A stretch of 64,000 bases of DNA from positions 14,570,501 to 14,634,500 of the forward strand of contig NC_088320.1 of assembly GCF_910592395.1 (NCBI RefSeq), in the 5' to 3' direction. Origin of the DNA: Lineus longissimus (Eukaryota > Nemertea > Pilidiophora > Heteronemertea > Lineidae). Below are positions 31,169 through 42,879 of this stretch, in pieces. The translations under genes and the position numbers were made by a program. Below the pieces are notes generated by a model. It ran no database searches and had not been told where the DNA came from. It was given only the letters and a program-made list of their open reading frames with translations. Every line of letters begins with the position of its first letter. Position 1 is the first letter of the stretch.

Positions 31169-32203
31169 TCAGTTTTGGTTACATTTGAATACCTTTCCCA
31201 AGGCTTGTCTAAACCGTCGTCCCAATGCACAGTAGATGAAAAAATTGACAAAACTGTTCAAATTGCTCAGAAAGTAGGAAATATCGAGAACGCCAGAATA
31301 AGCATTACGGTCGATATCGAGACCTGAATAGGATTGAATTAATCCAAGTACTTGGGAAAGCCCGCCCGGGAGTTCTAGAATTATAAATATCACCACCACT
31401 GTGACCACTCTATGCGTAACCATCTTAATCAGTTTGGCTCGCTCTGCGTCTTTCTTGGTGAGATGTCTAGTAGTCGCCTGATTTAGGCTCAATGATATCA
31501 AGCGACTGAAGATTATAAGGCTCGTTATTGGTATCAATGAATTAATAATGACATGAATGACTCTAATGTAGGTGTTGCGGAAGTAATAGTTATAGTACAA
31601 AGCTGTGCACTTCCACCAGGGTAGGATCATACGTGAGCAAGGGTCGTAACGAAAAGTCACCTCTAAAGAGAGGAACAGGGGTATTCGATACAAGAAGGCG
31701 CCAAAACAGATTGCGGATAGCGAAATGTAGGCACTCCTCTTTGTGCATAAAGCTGCCGCCAACAGTGGCCTGCAGACTGCAATGAATCGCTCAGTGGCAA
31801 CACAAATAGTGATATAGATGGATGAAGTCTTTGAAAAGAAAATCATTGTGCGGAGATAACTGTATGCGTGCGCATGCAACAAAATATACTCGAACCAAAA
31901 CCCCGTATAGTTATACAGGGCCTGCATTGATTCACCAAATACTTGCGAAATCAAGACTAAACTATCGGTTACTGCTAAACCTTGTAGCAGCACTGAAGTT
32001 GATGTGTATGGCCGCTCATATCCTATACCAATAATAGCAAGTATATTTGCTAGAAAGCCAATTACTGCCATGATTAATGTTAATGGTACATTAACGGTGA
32101 AAACCGCCAAATCATAGAAACCAATCAAGGGATATATTGGATACAAACATGTACCATTCTCTCTGGATATGGTGAAAGGAATGGTCTCGTTGGTTGTCGC
32201 CAT
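31169..32203 (-). CDS. FMRFamide-receptor-like GPCR, copy 3 (344 aa)
   Basis: Intact single-exon class A receptor starting at ATG 32203 (MATTNETIPF). Landmarks: Asn53 in TM1, Asp80 in TM2, Glu138-Arg139-Phe140 at the TM3 end, Cys189 in ECL2, TM6 FIILELPGGL without CWxP, and Asn316-Ser...Asn320-Phe-Phe-Ile-Tyr324 in TM7, followed by a basic tail (GRRFRQALGKVFKCNQN). No Cys is found at the top of TM3, so the canonical ECL2 disulphide may be replaced, perhaps by Cys19 in the N-terminus. The N-terminal 70 residues resemble copy 2, whereas the rest resembles copies 1 and 4. Expressed from the strand opposite to NPC2. Confidence 0.9.
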   Translation of the reverse strand: MATTNETIPFTISRENGTCLYPIYPLIGFYDLAVFTVNVPLTLIMAVIGFLANILAIIGIGYERPYTSTSVLLQGLAVTDSLVLISQVFGESMQALYNYTGFWFEYILLHAHAYSYLRTMIFFSKTSSIYITICVATERFIAVCRPLLAAALCTKRSAYISLSAICFGAFLYRIPLFLSLEVTFRYDPCSRMILPWWKCTALYYNYYFRNTYIRVIHVIINSLIPITSLIIFSRLISLSLNQATTRHLTKKDAERAKLIKMVTHRVVTVVVIFIILELPGGLSQVLGLIQSYSGLDIDRNAYSGVLDISYFLSNLNSFVNFFIYCALGRRFRQALGKVFKCNQN

Positions 32204-32260
32204 CGCAGCTGGTTTTAACCTTCAAATCTACGAGCATAAAATATTACTTTTTTATAACAT

Positions 32261-32473
32261 CTAGTTCACCAGTTGGCACCCCTGGATAAAGAAGCTCTTG
32301 GTTACACGATAGACCAATTTTCTGGTCGTTACTGCGACATGCGTAACACCCCGTTGCGTGTAAACGGCGAATAACACCAAATTATAGAAAAAAATCAAGC
32401 AAAGTGTGGGATACAAACATAGTCCACACTTTATGGATGTGCTGAAAAAAGTGGACTCGCCAGTTGTCATCAT
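32261..32473 (-). pseudogene. GPCR N-terminal scrap, unit 2
   Basis: Seventy codons (MMTTGESTFFSTS, CLYPTLCLIFFYNLVLFAVY) equivalent to 22250-22462. Receptor similarity stops before TM1. Confidence 0.65.
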
Positions 32474-32829
32474 CGTAGATATTTTTTACCTTAAAATCTA
32501 CGAGCAAATCATCACATTTTTACAAAAAAAATGCTACTAGCTTTGGCTGTAGTTTCCATCAGGCATTTTGACAGGTGGCTCTCTGGATAAAGAAGCTCTC
32601 GGTTAAGGTCAAAATTGATGAACTAATCTTCTGGTCGATGCTGCGTATCACTGCCTTGTCGAGGTGACGTCATGATCCAGATTTATTTGGTGAATGAAAT
32701 GAGAAAGACCTGACTTATTCAAACTGGTTTTTCAATGTTGCATGAAATACCCAACTTTCATGCGGCGTCCGGTAAACATTTGTGTTTTGGCTTATATATC
32801 GCGGACTAACTGGAGCGATAAAAAGAGAA

Positions 32830-33505
32830 AACCCCAAGGAAATGATTTCATCAATGTATTGATTATCATCGAAAACAAGGCATCATTATTTGCCAAATAT
32901 TAAACCTCCTACCAACATTAACACTTAACAAAGTTCTCTCAGCCGTCTATTTATTTTTCATTCATGGTTGGCCAATTTCCGATTCCTGTGCGGCAATACA
33001 TTTCACACATCCTTTCCCAATGAGACGGTCATTGCATCACCTGAAACAACTTGACCATATCCTCCTTTATCTTATGATAATGATCGAGGTAAACACCTCC
33101 ATGATGGTGAACTCGAACTCCTTTTAGCTATGGGAATACCACTGCAGAGAACCACCGAATATGGATAGAAACGCAGCATAACCCTCTTCGTCAACCTATC
33201 AGTCAATGGGACACGTAATGAGAACAGTGTGAATAGAGATTATATATTTCTGCAAACCTCTTAAACGTGTTTCTAGTCAATCACAATAGATGCGTACCTT
33301 TGAAAACAAATATCCACCTTGCAACTGGAGAAATTGTTTCATAATATCGATGTTGTATTCTGTTTCGGTGATACGGAACATGATATCGGTTTTGTTGAAT
33401 GCTGAACAACGCGAGAAATCGAACGATTATTGTTGGAGGCAGCTCTTCTGTGTATATTGCTAAACGGTTTATGCATCACTGTAATCACCCCCCCCCCCCC
33501 CACAC
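32830..33505. other. Conserved spacer module (unit 2, second copy) ending in poly-C
   Basis: Close to 22815-23500 and 42880-43540. The C tract is at 33488-33501. No intact ORF shared between copies. Confidence 0.55.
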
Positions 33506-34210
33506 CCCCACCCCACCGTCCCATTCTAGACCTCTAATCTTTATCCACATGTCTAAAGTTAGCACCAAGGTTACTAAACCGTTAGTAACAGCAATAGTAT
33601 AACACCGTAAAGACGGAGGTTGATTCAATGTGCATTCCCAGAAGTCATTACCTTTAGGTATCATGATTCCGGAAACGAAGCACCATTTCTTTAAGTATCT
33701 GAAGCAATTGTCCTGAAGCAACTTGAGACAAGGAACACTTGCTCCTACTAAATTTATGTCGTCAGAAGTTTTAAAATGATGTTCAGCTCTCCTGACGCCA
33801 CGTTTGGTGTTCGGAAGATCACACTGATAAAATTTCGTGAAAAAAATAATTTTGCTTTGCTTTAAAAACGGCAGCTTAATTAGAGTAGTGAGCGAAGATA
33901 AGTTTTTTTCTGCATGCGTCTGTCAACTACAGCTCTGGCGTAATGTATTCAGTCCAGGTTATACATAATACGTTCCTGAATTGTTATCAATATCAATTAG
34001 GCGAACTTCGCGCATACAGGCTGCACCAACAGTATTCAAATGCTTAAGTACATAACACAATGAAAGTAATTTTAACCCTCCGAGCTGTGTTCAATCGGAA
34101 ATTAAATACCTGATGGTATACGTATGTCAGTCACTCGTGACAAAAAGAAGTTTTTGCAGACCAAAAAAACACAGCGGGGTCAATATCGGACTCGATCGGG
34201 GAACATCATC

Positions 34211-34308
34211 ATCTACAGGGTTGCCCAGAATTATTTTTCCTCACACAATTGGTACACAATGGAATTCTATTGTGTAACGGGGAAAATAATTCTGGGCCAC
34301 CCTGTAGA
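34211..34308. mobile_element. About 98-bp palindromic MITE (unit 2 spacer)
   Basis: Ends atctacaggg and ccctgtagat are inverted. The inner parts cccagaattatttttcc and ggaaaataattctggg continue the inverted repeat. Present in units 2 and 3 but not in unit 1 at 24190, and related to 9809-9903. Confidence 0.8.
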
Positions 34309-35044
34309 TAACCAGGGTCAGTCGTAAGCTCCCTTCGCAGCTGGTAGAGTGAAATGCCCTGACGCTCAGGAAGGGAGAACATAGAATCAGGGGAATGCCT
34401 TGAATATTACGAATAGGACCCAGGGAACATTGAACCCTCTTTATATCAGACATGGATAACATAAATACGCATCTAAAAATGATTATAATCTCTTGTCCCT
34501 ACCCTGCAGAAAACCTCATGGATGGGCAGGGTCCTTCTTTACAAGTATCATCAATGAACGCATTTCTGGTAATGCCCAAAATAATGAAGGATTATTGAAT
34601 ATCTACTGTATCAGCTATTGTTTATCACATGATAAGTTGATAACTGTAGCATCATGCTTGGTACATTTGGAACCTTGTTAATCTGCCATGTAATGTTTAG
34701 CCCTTATGTCACAGGAAAAGATATCCTGCATAGTGGGGCAAGTTTGCATGATGCAAGTTTAGATTTCAAAAGATACATTTAGTGTCCAATTCTTAACCAT
34801 GATCCGTCAGAACAATACAGGGCTGAACGCATTTTCCAGGACGACTTTCTACTCCCAGCCCAGTCTTACGTAAGTAGATCCAGGGTATAATAATCATGAT
34901 GTTCGCCATGCACCTGCCAACTGAACATACTCATTGGCAATGCAATTACGCAACCTTTCTCCTCCATATTAATGGTATTGAAATAATGGCCAACCAAGGT
35001 GCGCCAAACGCCACGCTTATCATATATTACATCATATGAGGATG

Positions 35045-35051
35045 TATAAAG
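35045..35051 (+). promoter_or_regulatory. TATA box of NPC2 copy 3
   Basis: tataaag 79 bp upstream of the ATG at 35124, same context as in unit 2. Confidence 0.55.
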
Positions 35052-35123
35052 CCTAGCTTTGAACTAACTCGTCATTCAAGCGGTCAGAAAGACTTCTATT
35101 GGTCTCCTTCGTAATTCCACACT

Positions 35124-38100
35124 ATGAAAGCCCTAATCCCCGTTCTCCTTGCCCTCGTGGCGTTTGATTCCGGCATGTCAACGCCATTCAAGGACTGCGG
35201 TGAGTAAAAATCCTTCACACTTATTTTGAGGGTTGACCATAGGAGCCGACATTATTGCTAGAAGTTGAAATCATGAAGCAATAAAAGCTCCTTCAAAGTG
35301 AAGTGAATGCACATTTAAGATGTGGGAGGCTGGTCGCTGGAAGACAAAGAACAGTCTCCGACCCATGAAATTAGCAATCTCTTCATTTTAAATGAGTTCT
35401 ATCTGCTTTAGGGTTTCAAGTTCAAGCAAGAACACGTGGTGCTTACGGTCAACCCATAAGGAAGAACACGTTTGTTTTAATAGGCAAAGACATACTGGGT
35501 GAATTTTGCTGCAATTTTTACAAGTCCGAAAGCTAAAACATGAAATAAAGTGAAGAATGTTGCTTGCTTACTTATATCAAAGATGTATTTGGGGTCGGTA
35601 ACAAATATTGAATAAATGAAACAGTCTTTCATGTCCATAAATCTTCCCAATATGAGAAACAAAAGCATTTTTTGCTAGCAAGGAAGCCAACCAGCTGATT
35701 GTTCTCTGCCGAAAACCTTATCAATGCGTGAATAAGGGTCATTGCTAGGGCAAACTTTTCCAATGGGCCTAAGGGTTGACCATAGGCACCACCATTTTGG
35801 CTACAACTTGAAATCTAAAAGGAATTTCAAGGGTGGGAGTCGGTTGTTTGCTTTCAAGAGAACAGCCTCTGAGGTTTTGAATCGGCATTCACTTCATTTT
35901 GAAGGACTTTTAATTGTTTCTAACCTTTAATGGTGGTGCGTATGGCCAATCCATACTCATGAGGATTTGAAAGGAACGAGTTTGGAATCCTCTGTGCACC
36001 TGTGTGACTGTCCGCTATGGTTACAGTATGCACTTAGCGGACAGTCATAACTGTACGTGTCCACGTGTAACCAAAGCGGACAGTATGTCTCCTATCACTG
36101 CATTTTAAGTCACTTTATGAAACACTTCCTGTGATATGAATATAATGTCATTTCACCAAGCTGTTCATATCTGTTTCTTGCCATGTTGGCTGTTAATTCC
36201 TGGAACTAGCATACACATTTGTGGGCCTATGCCCATGTCTGTACATAGGCCTTCAGTGCAAGGTTGTAACCATAGCGGACAGTCTGCCGTATATTTTTGC
36301 ATTTTAAGTCACTTTATAGAACACTTTAAGCCACATCTTACTATTCTGGTGTACATGCTACACAACACTGTCAGCCCGTGCAATAATCTCCACAACTTAG
36401 GCAATTATGGTAAAAATAAGCGCAAAAAGTGCCAATAATTCGGCATACAATTACAAAAACACGGATTTTGTCGTCTCCCTACTTTTTATCTCCCTTTTTG
36501 ATTGTGATATAGGCCTACTCTGAGGACGCCATTAAGCCGGTTTTGATGCGTCTGTTTTGCATAGGCCTGTTACACCTAGCTTTTGTACAGGCGCCATGGT
36601 GTCTGCCAGTATATTTCTAATACTCTAGGTGTGATGTAAAGTTATGATTTTTAGCTTGATGGCAGTATATTGCGATTCTTTAACCCATACACGTAATCAA
36701 TTTGGATAACGTTGCGTAGGAATTATTGCAATAACGTAACATCTTCCTGAAATCAATTGACATTAACAAAAACCTTCCCTTGTTTATTTTCAGGGTCAAA
36801 GGCTGGTAAGATTGAATCAGTAGACATCGCAACACCCGGCGGCCGCCAAGGGTTTCTTGTGCGAGGAAAAAAAGCAACTCTAACGGTTGTGTTCACTTCG
36901 TGTAAGTATAGTAGAAACGCCATCATCAAGAAATTCACCGGCTATTTGCCTCGACTGCGATGGGTGGTTTCTTGGCACCACCCTTTTTATGTATTGGTGC
37001 TATTCGCGATGACGTCGCGATTTTTTGGTAGAATCTTTAAAAATAGGTGTTGATATTGATTTGAGCAAGACTGTACATGCGTTTACATCGAATTGTGTCA
37101 CGCAATGATGATGGCTACGATGGACCTTAAAACGAATGTTGCCAGTTTCAACTTGTCGCATGTTCTACAGCGGTTTTATTGTTTTTAATATTCATTTCCA
37201 GACAGCCAGAGCAAGACTGCTACTGGAATAATGAAGGGAGATGTGGTCGTCTGGGTACCTTTCAAGCTTCCTAATAAGGACGCATGCACACAAGGAGTTA
37301 CATGTCCAATGTCGAAAGGAGCAAGATACACCTTTAAGACATCCTTTGACATACTTCAGGAGTATCCAGCTGTAAGTTTTTAAGCATCTGACAAAAACAT
37401 CAGGGCATAGCGACATAAAGTATATCTGAATCATTTTCAAATAAATTCAAAGTTCTAAAAAAGCATACTAAACCACTATCATTTGTCTGCACACAGCTTG
37501 CATGGCAGTTTTGAAATTATTTTATGTACATTCACGAATTAGTATTGAAAACTTGTATCCCAAAATGAAGTTACCTAAATTGAAAAATGTAAATTGTAAT
37601 TGAAAAAGGTAAATTGTAGCATGACGGTCGATATCACGAGGGTGCAGATTAACAGTTATGAAAAGGGACACGTTGTGGAACGATGACTTTTTGGAAGTCT
37701 AGGGTCGCCACCTCCTTGAGGTCTGATGGACCAGCGAATCGATGCTGGCCAATGACAATCGAGGTGGCTGATCACATGCAATCCAACTAGTCGGCCATTT
37801 TAACGGCGTGTCCCTCCAGCCAACACCAGAGGCGACTCAACAAATGTGGACTCCTTGTATCACCTATATGGTATGTGCAGCAGAGTTTTCAAAGAGATAA
37901 CAGACTTCGATTTAATCTTCTCCGATCATTCACTTGATCCAATCAACGGTGGTCTCTACTCTCGTTAGTCCCCACATTCAAGAGCTAGTACAGCACCCAT
38001 CAGTGTAAGCCTTGTCCAACTCCGAAGGGCTCAACAACATCAGTATCTGTGCTGGTGTGACCGGTGTCCGTTAGCAATTTCAAAACATTACATTTTATTA

Positions 38101-38458
38101 ATAAGACATGCTGATATCAATAAAACTGACTATCTGATGCGTTGCAATGGTCGATTTCATCGCGAAATGCGAAAATAAATTAAGCGCGAAAATATTCAGG
38201 TTTATAACAATATCTCTAATCGTTATTTGACTCGGTAGAACGATATGATTGACGCTGCTACAGTTTTGGGTTTTGCAAAATTAACCCCCCCCCCACCAGC
38301 ACCACAACCACCACCACAACCACATATTTCTAAAGGCCGCTAAATTGATATTGATTGGATCTTTCTCGTTTCAGATTCGTTTGGTTATGCAATTGCAACT
38401 GAAGGACGACAACGACAAGGATATTGTATGCATACAATTTCCAAGCGAAATAATGTAG
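35124..38458 (+). CDS. NPC2: NPC2 / MD-2-related lipid-recognition protein, copy 3 (145 aa, 4 exons)
   Basis: Exons 35124-35199, 36794-36901, 37202-37371 and 38375-38458. Exons 1-3 and introns 1-2 are almost base-identical to copy 2 at a constant offset of 10122 bp; one coding change is Ile to Gly in the signal peptide (AFDSGMS). Exon 4 reads IRLVMQLQLKDDNDKDIVCIQFP. Cys residues and strand pattern are those of the family, and all splice sites are intact. Secreted hydrophobic-ligand carrier is the family role; the ligand cannot be told from sequence. Confidence 0.92.
36006..36284. mobile_element. 279-bp TIR/foldback element in NPC2 intron 1 (unit 3)
   Basis: Same element and same position as 25884-26162, carried along by the unit duplication. 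One visible difference inside (gttaattcctgg versus gttatttcctgg). Confidence 0.8.
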
Positions 38459-39142
38459 CACATTAACACTATTATACAAAAGCTTCGAGATCATCTCAAA
38501 CTAAATTCAACCCACTAGCTGGAATTGTCTGACAGTGCTCACCACAGTATTACATTTGATTTGTCGTTTTCCGTGTGTGAATTCACTGCATAACTCCTGA
38601 GGAAGAAAACCTTTACTGCAGGGCATTTAAATAGATCGAAAAACTCTGCATTTTGATCTTTGATGGAACAAATAACAATCCAGTCTAGGCACCCTGTTTG
38701 AACATTTCAGCTGCTCTGTTAATTTAGGTCAAACGATGTCTTAACATCCTCTCCGGCATAGAAGCTTAAATTGTACAATGGTTCATGGCCAGTCATATGA
38801 TAAGGCTAGACATGCCAATGTTTTAGTCCTAGGGAAACGGCGCCTTAGAAAATCGTTAAGTTTAGTTTGATGTTCCTGTTAGCATATACCATAGCATAGT
38901 AAAGTAGAGAGTGAATAAAACATGGTATGCTTCTAATATGTGTGTTAATTTATTCAACTCCTAAGTGATTCCGCGATACTGTCGAGTTTGCCTAACACCA
39001 AATAAGTGAGCTTTTTATACACCAGTCATCTTTTTGTACAGCATTTTAATACATCTGTTTGTAGACAAACATTTGCCTTACAGTTGGGGTTGCCACTGTG
39101 TTTCAATATCAGTTTGTTCACATTATTAATCATGGTCCGGAT

Positions 39143-39319
39143 CAGCAGGTGGCGGCAGACGAAACCGCTCTTAGAATATCGAGGTAACATCAAATATGCA
39201 CAGGTGGCATGGCTAGTTTTGGGTACTTGTGTCCGTTTTAAAAGCGTAACGCCAGTGCATAAACAGCACTATCTATTTGCATTAATAGTCACACCGAATA
39301 CCAACAGGTGGCAGGGCGG
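39143..39319 (+). promoter_or_regulatory. Cluster of three CTCF-like motifs (unit 3)
   Basis: Same three AGGTGGC-core sites as in unit 2, in the same spacing. Confidence 0.35.
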
Positions 39320-40145
39320 ACGAATATCATACTGCGCCAAAACATTTTCGAAAATCGCCGTCGTATAATAGAGGGAGAACAATTTTTTTCCGCGAGATGC
39401 ATGTCTTGCATTCAAAAACATGTTGTCATCATGTTTCATATTATGTTTTCTTTTCAAGTATGACCTTATGTCGAGCTTTCTCGTACGGCAAAACATAGGG
39501 TTCATGTCAACACACTCTAATTAGCAGGACAATACTGTTGGTAAAATAAATAACCTTAAATTATTAGAATCATTATTACTACACACAGCGAAATGGATAA
39601 TAAATAGTATAAAGCGGAAACTGAAAATGTCAAACGCTAAAAATCAGTGAAATTACAGAGTATTATATAACGCAAATGAATGACTTCATAGTATTTTAGC
39701 CCTTCATTGAAATCAAATATCGGCGCAATGCACTTATACTGGACTCTGAAATGGTGCTATTCGAGGGACGATAACCCCATGATTAAATGAGCCGAACAGT
39801 CTTGTCGACCGACAATTCTCACTTGGAAACTACGGTATGCTTGCATGTGCTCAACAGCTATGCACGTTGAACTACTGCGCATCCATGTTTAACGTGGGAC
39901 AATGAAATTGTGTAATATGCCCCCCCCCCCCCCCCGAGCCAACAGCCTCCAAGCCTCCGCACACACAAAGTTTTATTCGTTGATTTTCTTGAATTTATTT
40001 GTCGAGTGAGAAATACTTGATGTTAACTTGATGATCCAAATTGTAATAGTATGTGGGATGAAATACCTGGCTTTCATACGGCGAACATTTGTATTATGTC
40101 TTGCTGACAACATATCAGTCGCATATATCTTGCTGACAAATAGAA

Positions 40146-40769
40146 GTGAGTAAAGAACACAAACCCCAATGGAACCGACTTCATCAACGTGTTGATTATC
40201 ATTGGAAACAGCGCGTTAAACCACCACCACTTACTTATACCGAAGTTCTCTCAGCCGTCTATTCATTTTTCATCCAGTCGGCCAATTTCCTATTCCAAAC
40301 AAAACTCTCTGTAATTTTCTCACATCGGTTTCCAAATGAGACTCTCCGTGAGACACCTCAAATTACGTCACAATTTTCCCCCTTATTCAATAATGATCGA
40401 CGTCAACACCTCCATGATGGTGAACTTGAACTCCTTTTAGCAATCGGACTACCACTGCAGAGAACCACAGAATATGGATTGAAACGCAGCATAACGCTCT
40501 TCATCAACCTATCAGTCAATGGAACACGAGATAAGAACAGTGTGAAAAGAGAACATTATTTCTGCAAACCTATTCAAAAAGTTTCGATTCAATCACACCA
40601 GATGCGTAGCTTTAAAAGCAAATATCCACCTCGCAACTGGAGAAATTACTATATCGGTCTTTTGTTCGGTTTTGGTGACAAGCCATTTCACACTTCAATT
40701 AGGCCACTTAATGAACTCTATTATTCTCTTCTAATTTATCAACGTGCTTTGACGCCGGCAGCTATATAG
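40146..40769 (+). CDS. Conserved ORF of the spacer module, 207 codons, unknown
   Basis: Same frame as 30067-30693. Most differences from it are single substitutions (PPQLTY/PPPLTY, RESPQ/RETPQ), and the NYFIID/NYYIG region is one codon shorter. It ends with an identical YQRALTPAAI. No domain recognised, no signal peptide. Being open in two units supports coding only weakly because the units are so similar. Confidence 0.3.
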   Translation: MSKEHKPQWNRLHQRVDYHWKQRVKPPPLTYTEVLSAVYSFFIQSANFLFQTKLSVIFSHRFPNETLRETPQITSQFSPLFNNDRRQHLHDGELELLLAIGLPLQRTTEYGLKRSITLFINLSVNGTRDKNSVKREHYFCKPIQKVSIQSHQMRSFKSKYPPRNWRNYYIGLLFGFGDKPFHTSIRPLNELYYSLLIYQRALTPAAI

Positions 40770-40831
40770 GTCTAATGATGTGAGCTAGGGGGTATTTACG
40801 GACATTTCAATGCCATATTTATTTTTTGTTG

Positions 40832-41000
40832 CATTCAAACACCTTCTCCAATGCCTGTCTAAACCGACGGCCCGTTGCACAATACATGTAGATGAAAAAC
40901 ATGACAAAGCTGTTTAAATTGCTCAAAAAGTATGAAATATTTAGAATACCAAAATTGGTCTAGTCGATATCGAGACTTGAAGAGAATGGAATTAGTCAAC
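40832..41000 (-). pseudogene. GPCR C-terminal scrap, unit 3
   Basis: TM7-to-tail remnant in reverse orientation, equivalent to 30752-30935. Confidence 0.7.
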
Positions 41001-41245
41001 GTATTTGTGACATCTCGCCTGGGAGATGTAAAATCAATACCACTGTGACAGCCGGGTTGCTTACATGTAGATCACTGACGAGCCGTGTTCCTTCATAGAG
41101 ATGTTATGACGTTTTATTTTTCTAATACCGGAAAAATTGTATTGATGATGGTCTATTTTATTCTTATTGTCCAGATACCACATGCTATGGCTAAATTGTG
41201 AGAGAAAAGCATTTGTTTTCTGACATTCTACTCCCAAACCAAATA

Positions 41246-42280
41246 TCAGTTTTGGTTACATTTGAATACCTTTCCCAAGGCTTGTCTAAACCGTCGTCCC
41301 AACGCACAGTAGAGGAAGAAATTGACAAAACTGTTCAAATTGCTCAAAAAATAGGAAATATCGAGAACGCCAAAATAGGCATCAGAGTCGATATCGAGAC
41401 CTAAATATGATTGAATTAATCCAAGTACTTGGGGAAGCCCGCCCGGCAGTTCTAGAATAATAAATATCACCACCACTGTGACCACTCTATGCGTAACCAT
41501 CTTAATCAGTTTGGCTCGCTCTGCGTCTTTCTTGGTGAGGTGTCTAGTAGTCGCCTGATTTAGGCTCAATGATATCAAGCGAGTGAAGATTATAAGGCTC
41601 GTTATTGGTATCAATGAATTAATAATGACATGAATGACTCTAATGTAGGTGTTGCGGAAGTAATAGTTATAGTACAAAGCTGTGTACTTCCACCAGGGTA
41701 GGATCATACGTGAGCAAGGGTCGTAACGAAATGTCACCTCGTACGAGAGGAACAGGGGTATTCGATACAAGAAGGCGCCAAAACAGATTGCGGATAGCGA
41801 AATGTAGGCATTCCTCTTTGTGCATAAAGCTGCCGCCAACAGTGGCCTGCAGACTGCAATGAATCGCTCAGTGGCAACACAAAAAGTGATATAGATGGAT
41901 GCAGTCTTTGAAAAGAAAATCATTGTGCGGAGATAACTGTATGCGTGCGCATGCAACAAAATATACTCGAACCAAAACCCCGTATAGTTATACAGGGCCT
42001 GCATTGATTCACCAAATACTTGCGAAATCAAGACTAAACTATCGGTTACTGCTAAACCTTGTAGCAGCACCGAAGTTGATGTGTATGGCCGCTCATGTCC
42101 TATACCAATAATAGCAAGTATATTTGCTGGAAAGCCAATTACTGCCATGATTAATGCCAATGGTACATTAACGGTGAAAGCCGCAAAATCATAGAAACCA
42201 ATCAAAGGCAATATTGGATACAAACATGTTCCATTCTCTCTGTATATAGTGAAAGTAATGGTCGCGTTTGTTGTCGCCAT
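41246..42280 (-). CDS. FMRFamide-receptor-like GPCR, copy 4 (344 aa)
   Basis: Intact single-exon class A receptor. I start at ATG 42280 (MATTNATITF). An in-frame extension to 42313 exists, as in copy 1, but is not conserved in copies 2 and 3. Landmarks as in the paralogues: FPANILAIIGIG, LAVTDSLV, ATERFIAVCRPL, DPCSRM and NSFVNFFLYC. The first 75 residues follow copy 1 (ILPLIGFYDFAAFTVNVPLA, IGHERPY), while from TM2 onward it follows copy 3 (QALYNYTGFWFEYILLHAH, YYNYYFRNTYIRVIHVII). This mosaic suggests gene conversion between units. Confidence 0.9.
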   Translation of the reverse strand: MATTNATITFTIYRENGTCLYPILPLIGFYDFAAFTVNVPLALIMAVIGFPANILAIIGIGHERPYTSTSVLLQGLAVTDSLVLISQVFGESMQALYNYTGFWFEYILLHAHAYSYLRTMIFFSKTASIYITFCVATERFIAVCRPLLAAALCTKRNAYISLSAICFGAFLYRIPLFLSYEVTFRYDPCSRMILPWWKYTALYYNYYFRNTYIRVIHVIINSLIPITSLIIFTRLISLSLNQATTRHLTKKDAERAKLIKMVTHRVVTVVVIFIILELPGGLPQVLGLIQSYLGLDIDSDAYFGVLDISYFLSNLNSFVNFFLYCALGRRFRQALGKVFKCNQN

Positions 42281-42335
42281 CGCAGCTGGTTTAACCGTCA
42301 AATCTACGAGCATGAAATAAATAATTTTGTAACAT

Positions 42336-42548
42336 CTAGTTCACCAGTTGGCATCCCTGGATAAAGAAGCTCTTGGTTACACGATAGACCAATTTTCTGG
42401 TCGTTACTGCGACATGCGTATCACTCCGTTGTGTGTAAACGGCGAATAACACTAAATTATAGAAACAAATCAAGCGATGTGTGGGATACAAACATAGTCC
42501 ACGCTTTATGGATGTGCTGAAAAAAGTGGCCTCGCCAGTTGTCACCAT
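42336..42548 (-). pseudogene. GPCR N-terminal scrap, unit 3
   Basis: Seventy codons from MVTTGEATFFSTS to a stop; 11 more codons upstream are also open. Receptor-like only up to FAVY before TM1. Confidence 0.65.
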
Positions 42549-42879
42549 CTTAGATGTGTTTACCTTAAAATTTACGAGCAAATCATCAAAATTTTATAGA
42601 AAAAAATGCTACTATGAGGCATTTTGTAAGGCTGCTCTCTGGATAAAGAAGCTCTCGGTTCAAGTCCAAATTGACTCTAATCTTCTGGTCGATGCTGCGT
42701 ATCACTGCCTTGTCGAGGTGACGTCATGATCCAGATTTATTTGCTGAATGGAATGAGAAAGACCTGACTTATTCAAACTGGTTGTTCAATGTTGCTTGAA
42801 ATACCCAACTCTCATGAGGCGTCCGGTAAACATTTGTGTTTAGGCTTATATATCGCCGATAAACTGGAGCGATTAAATA

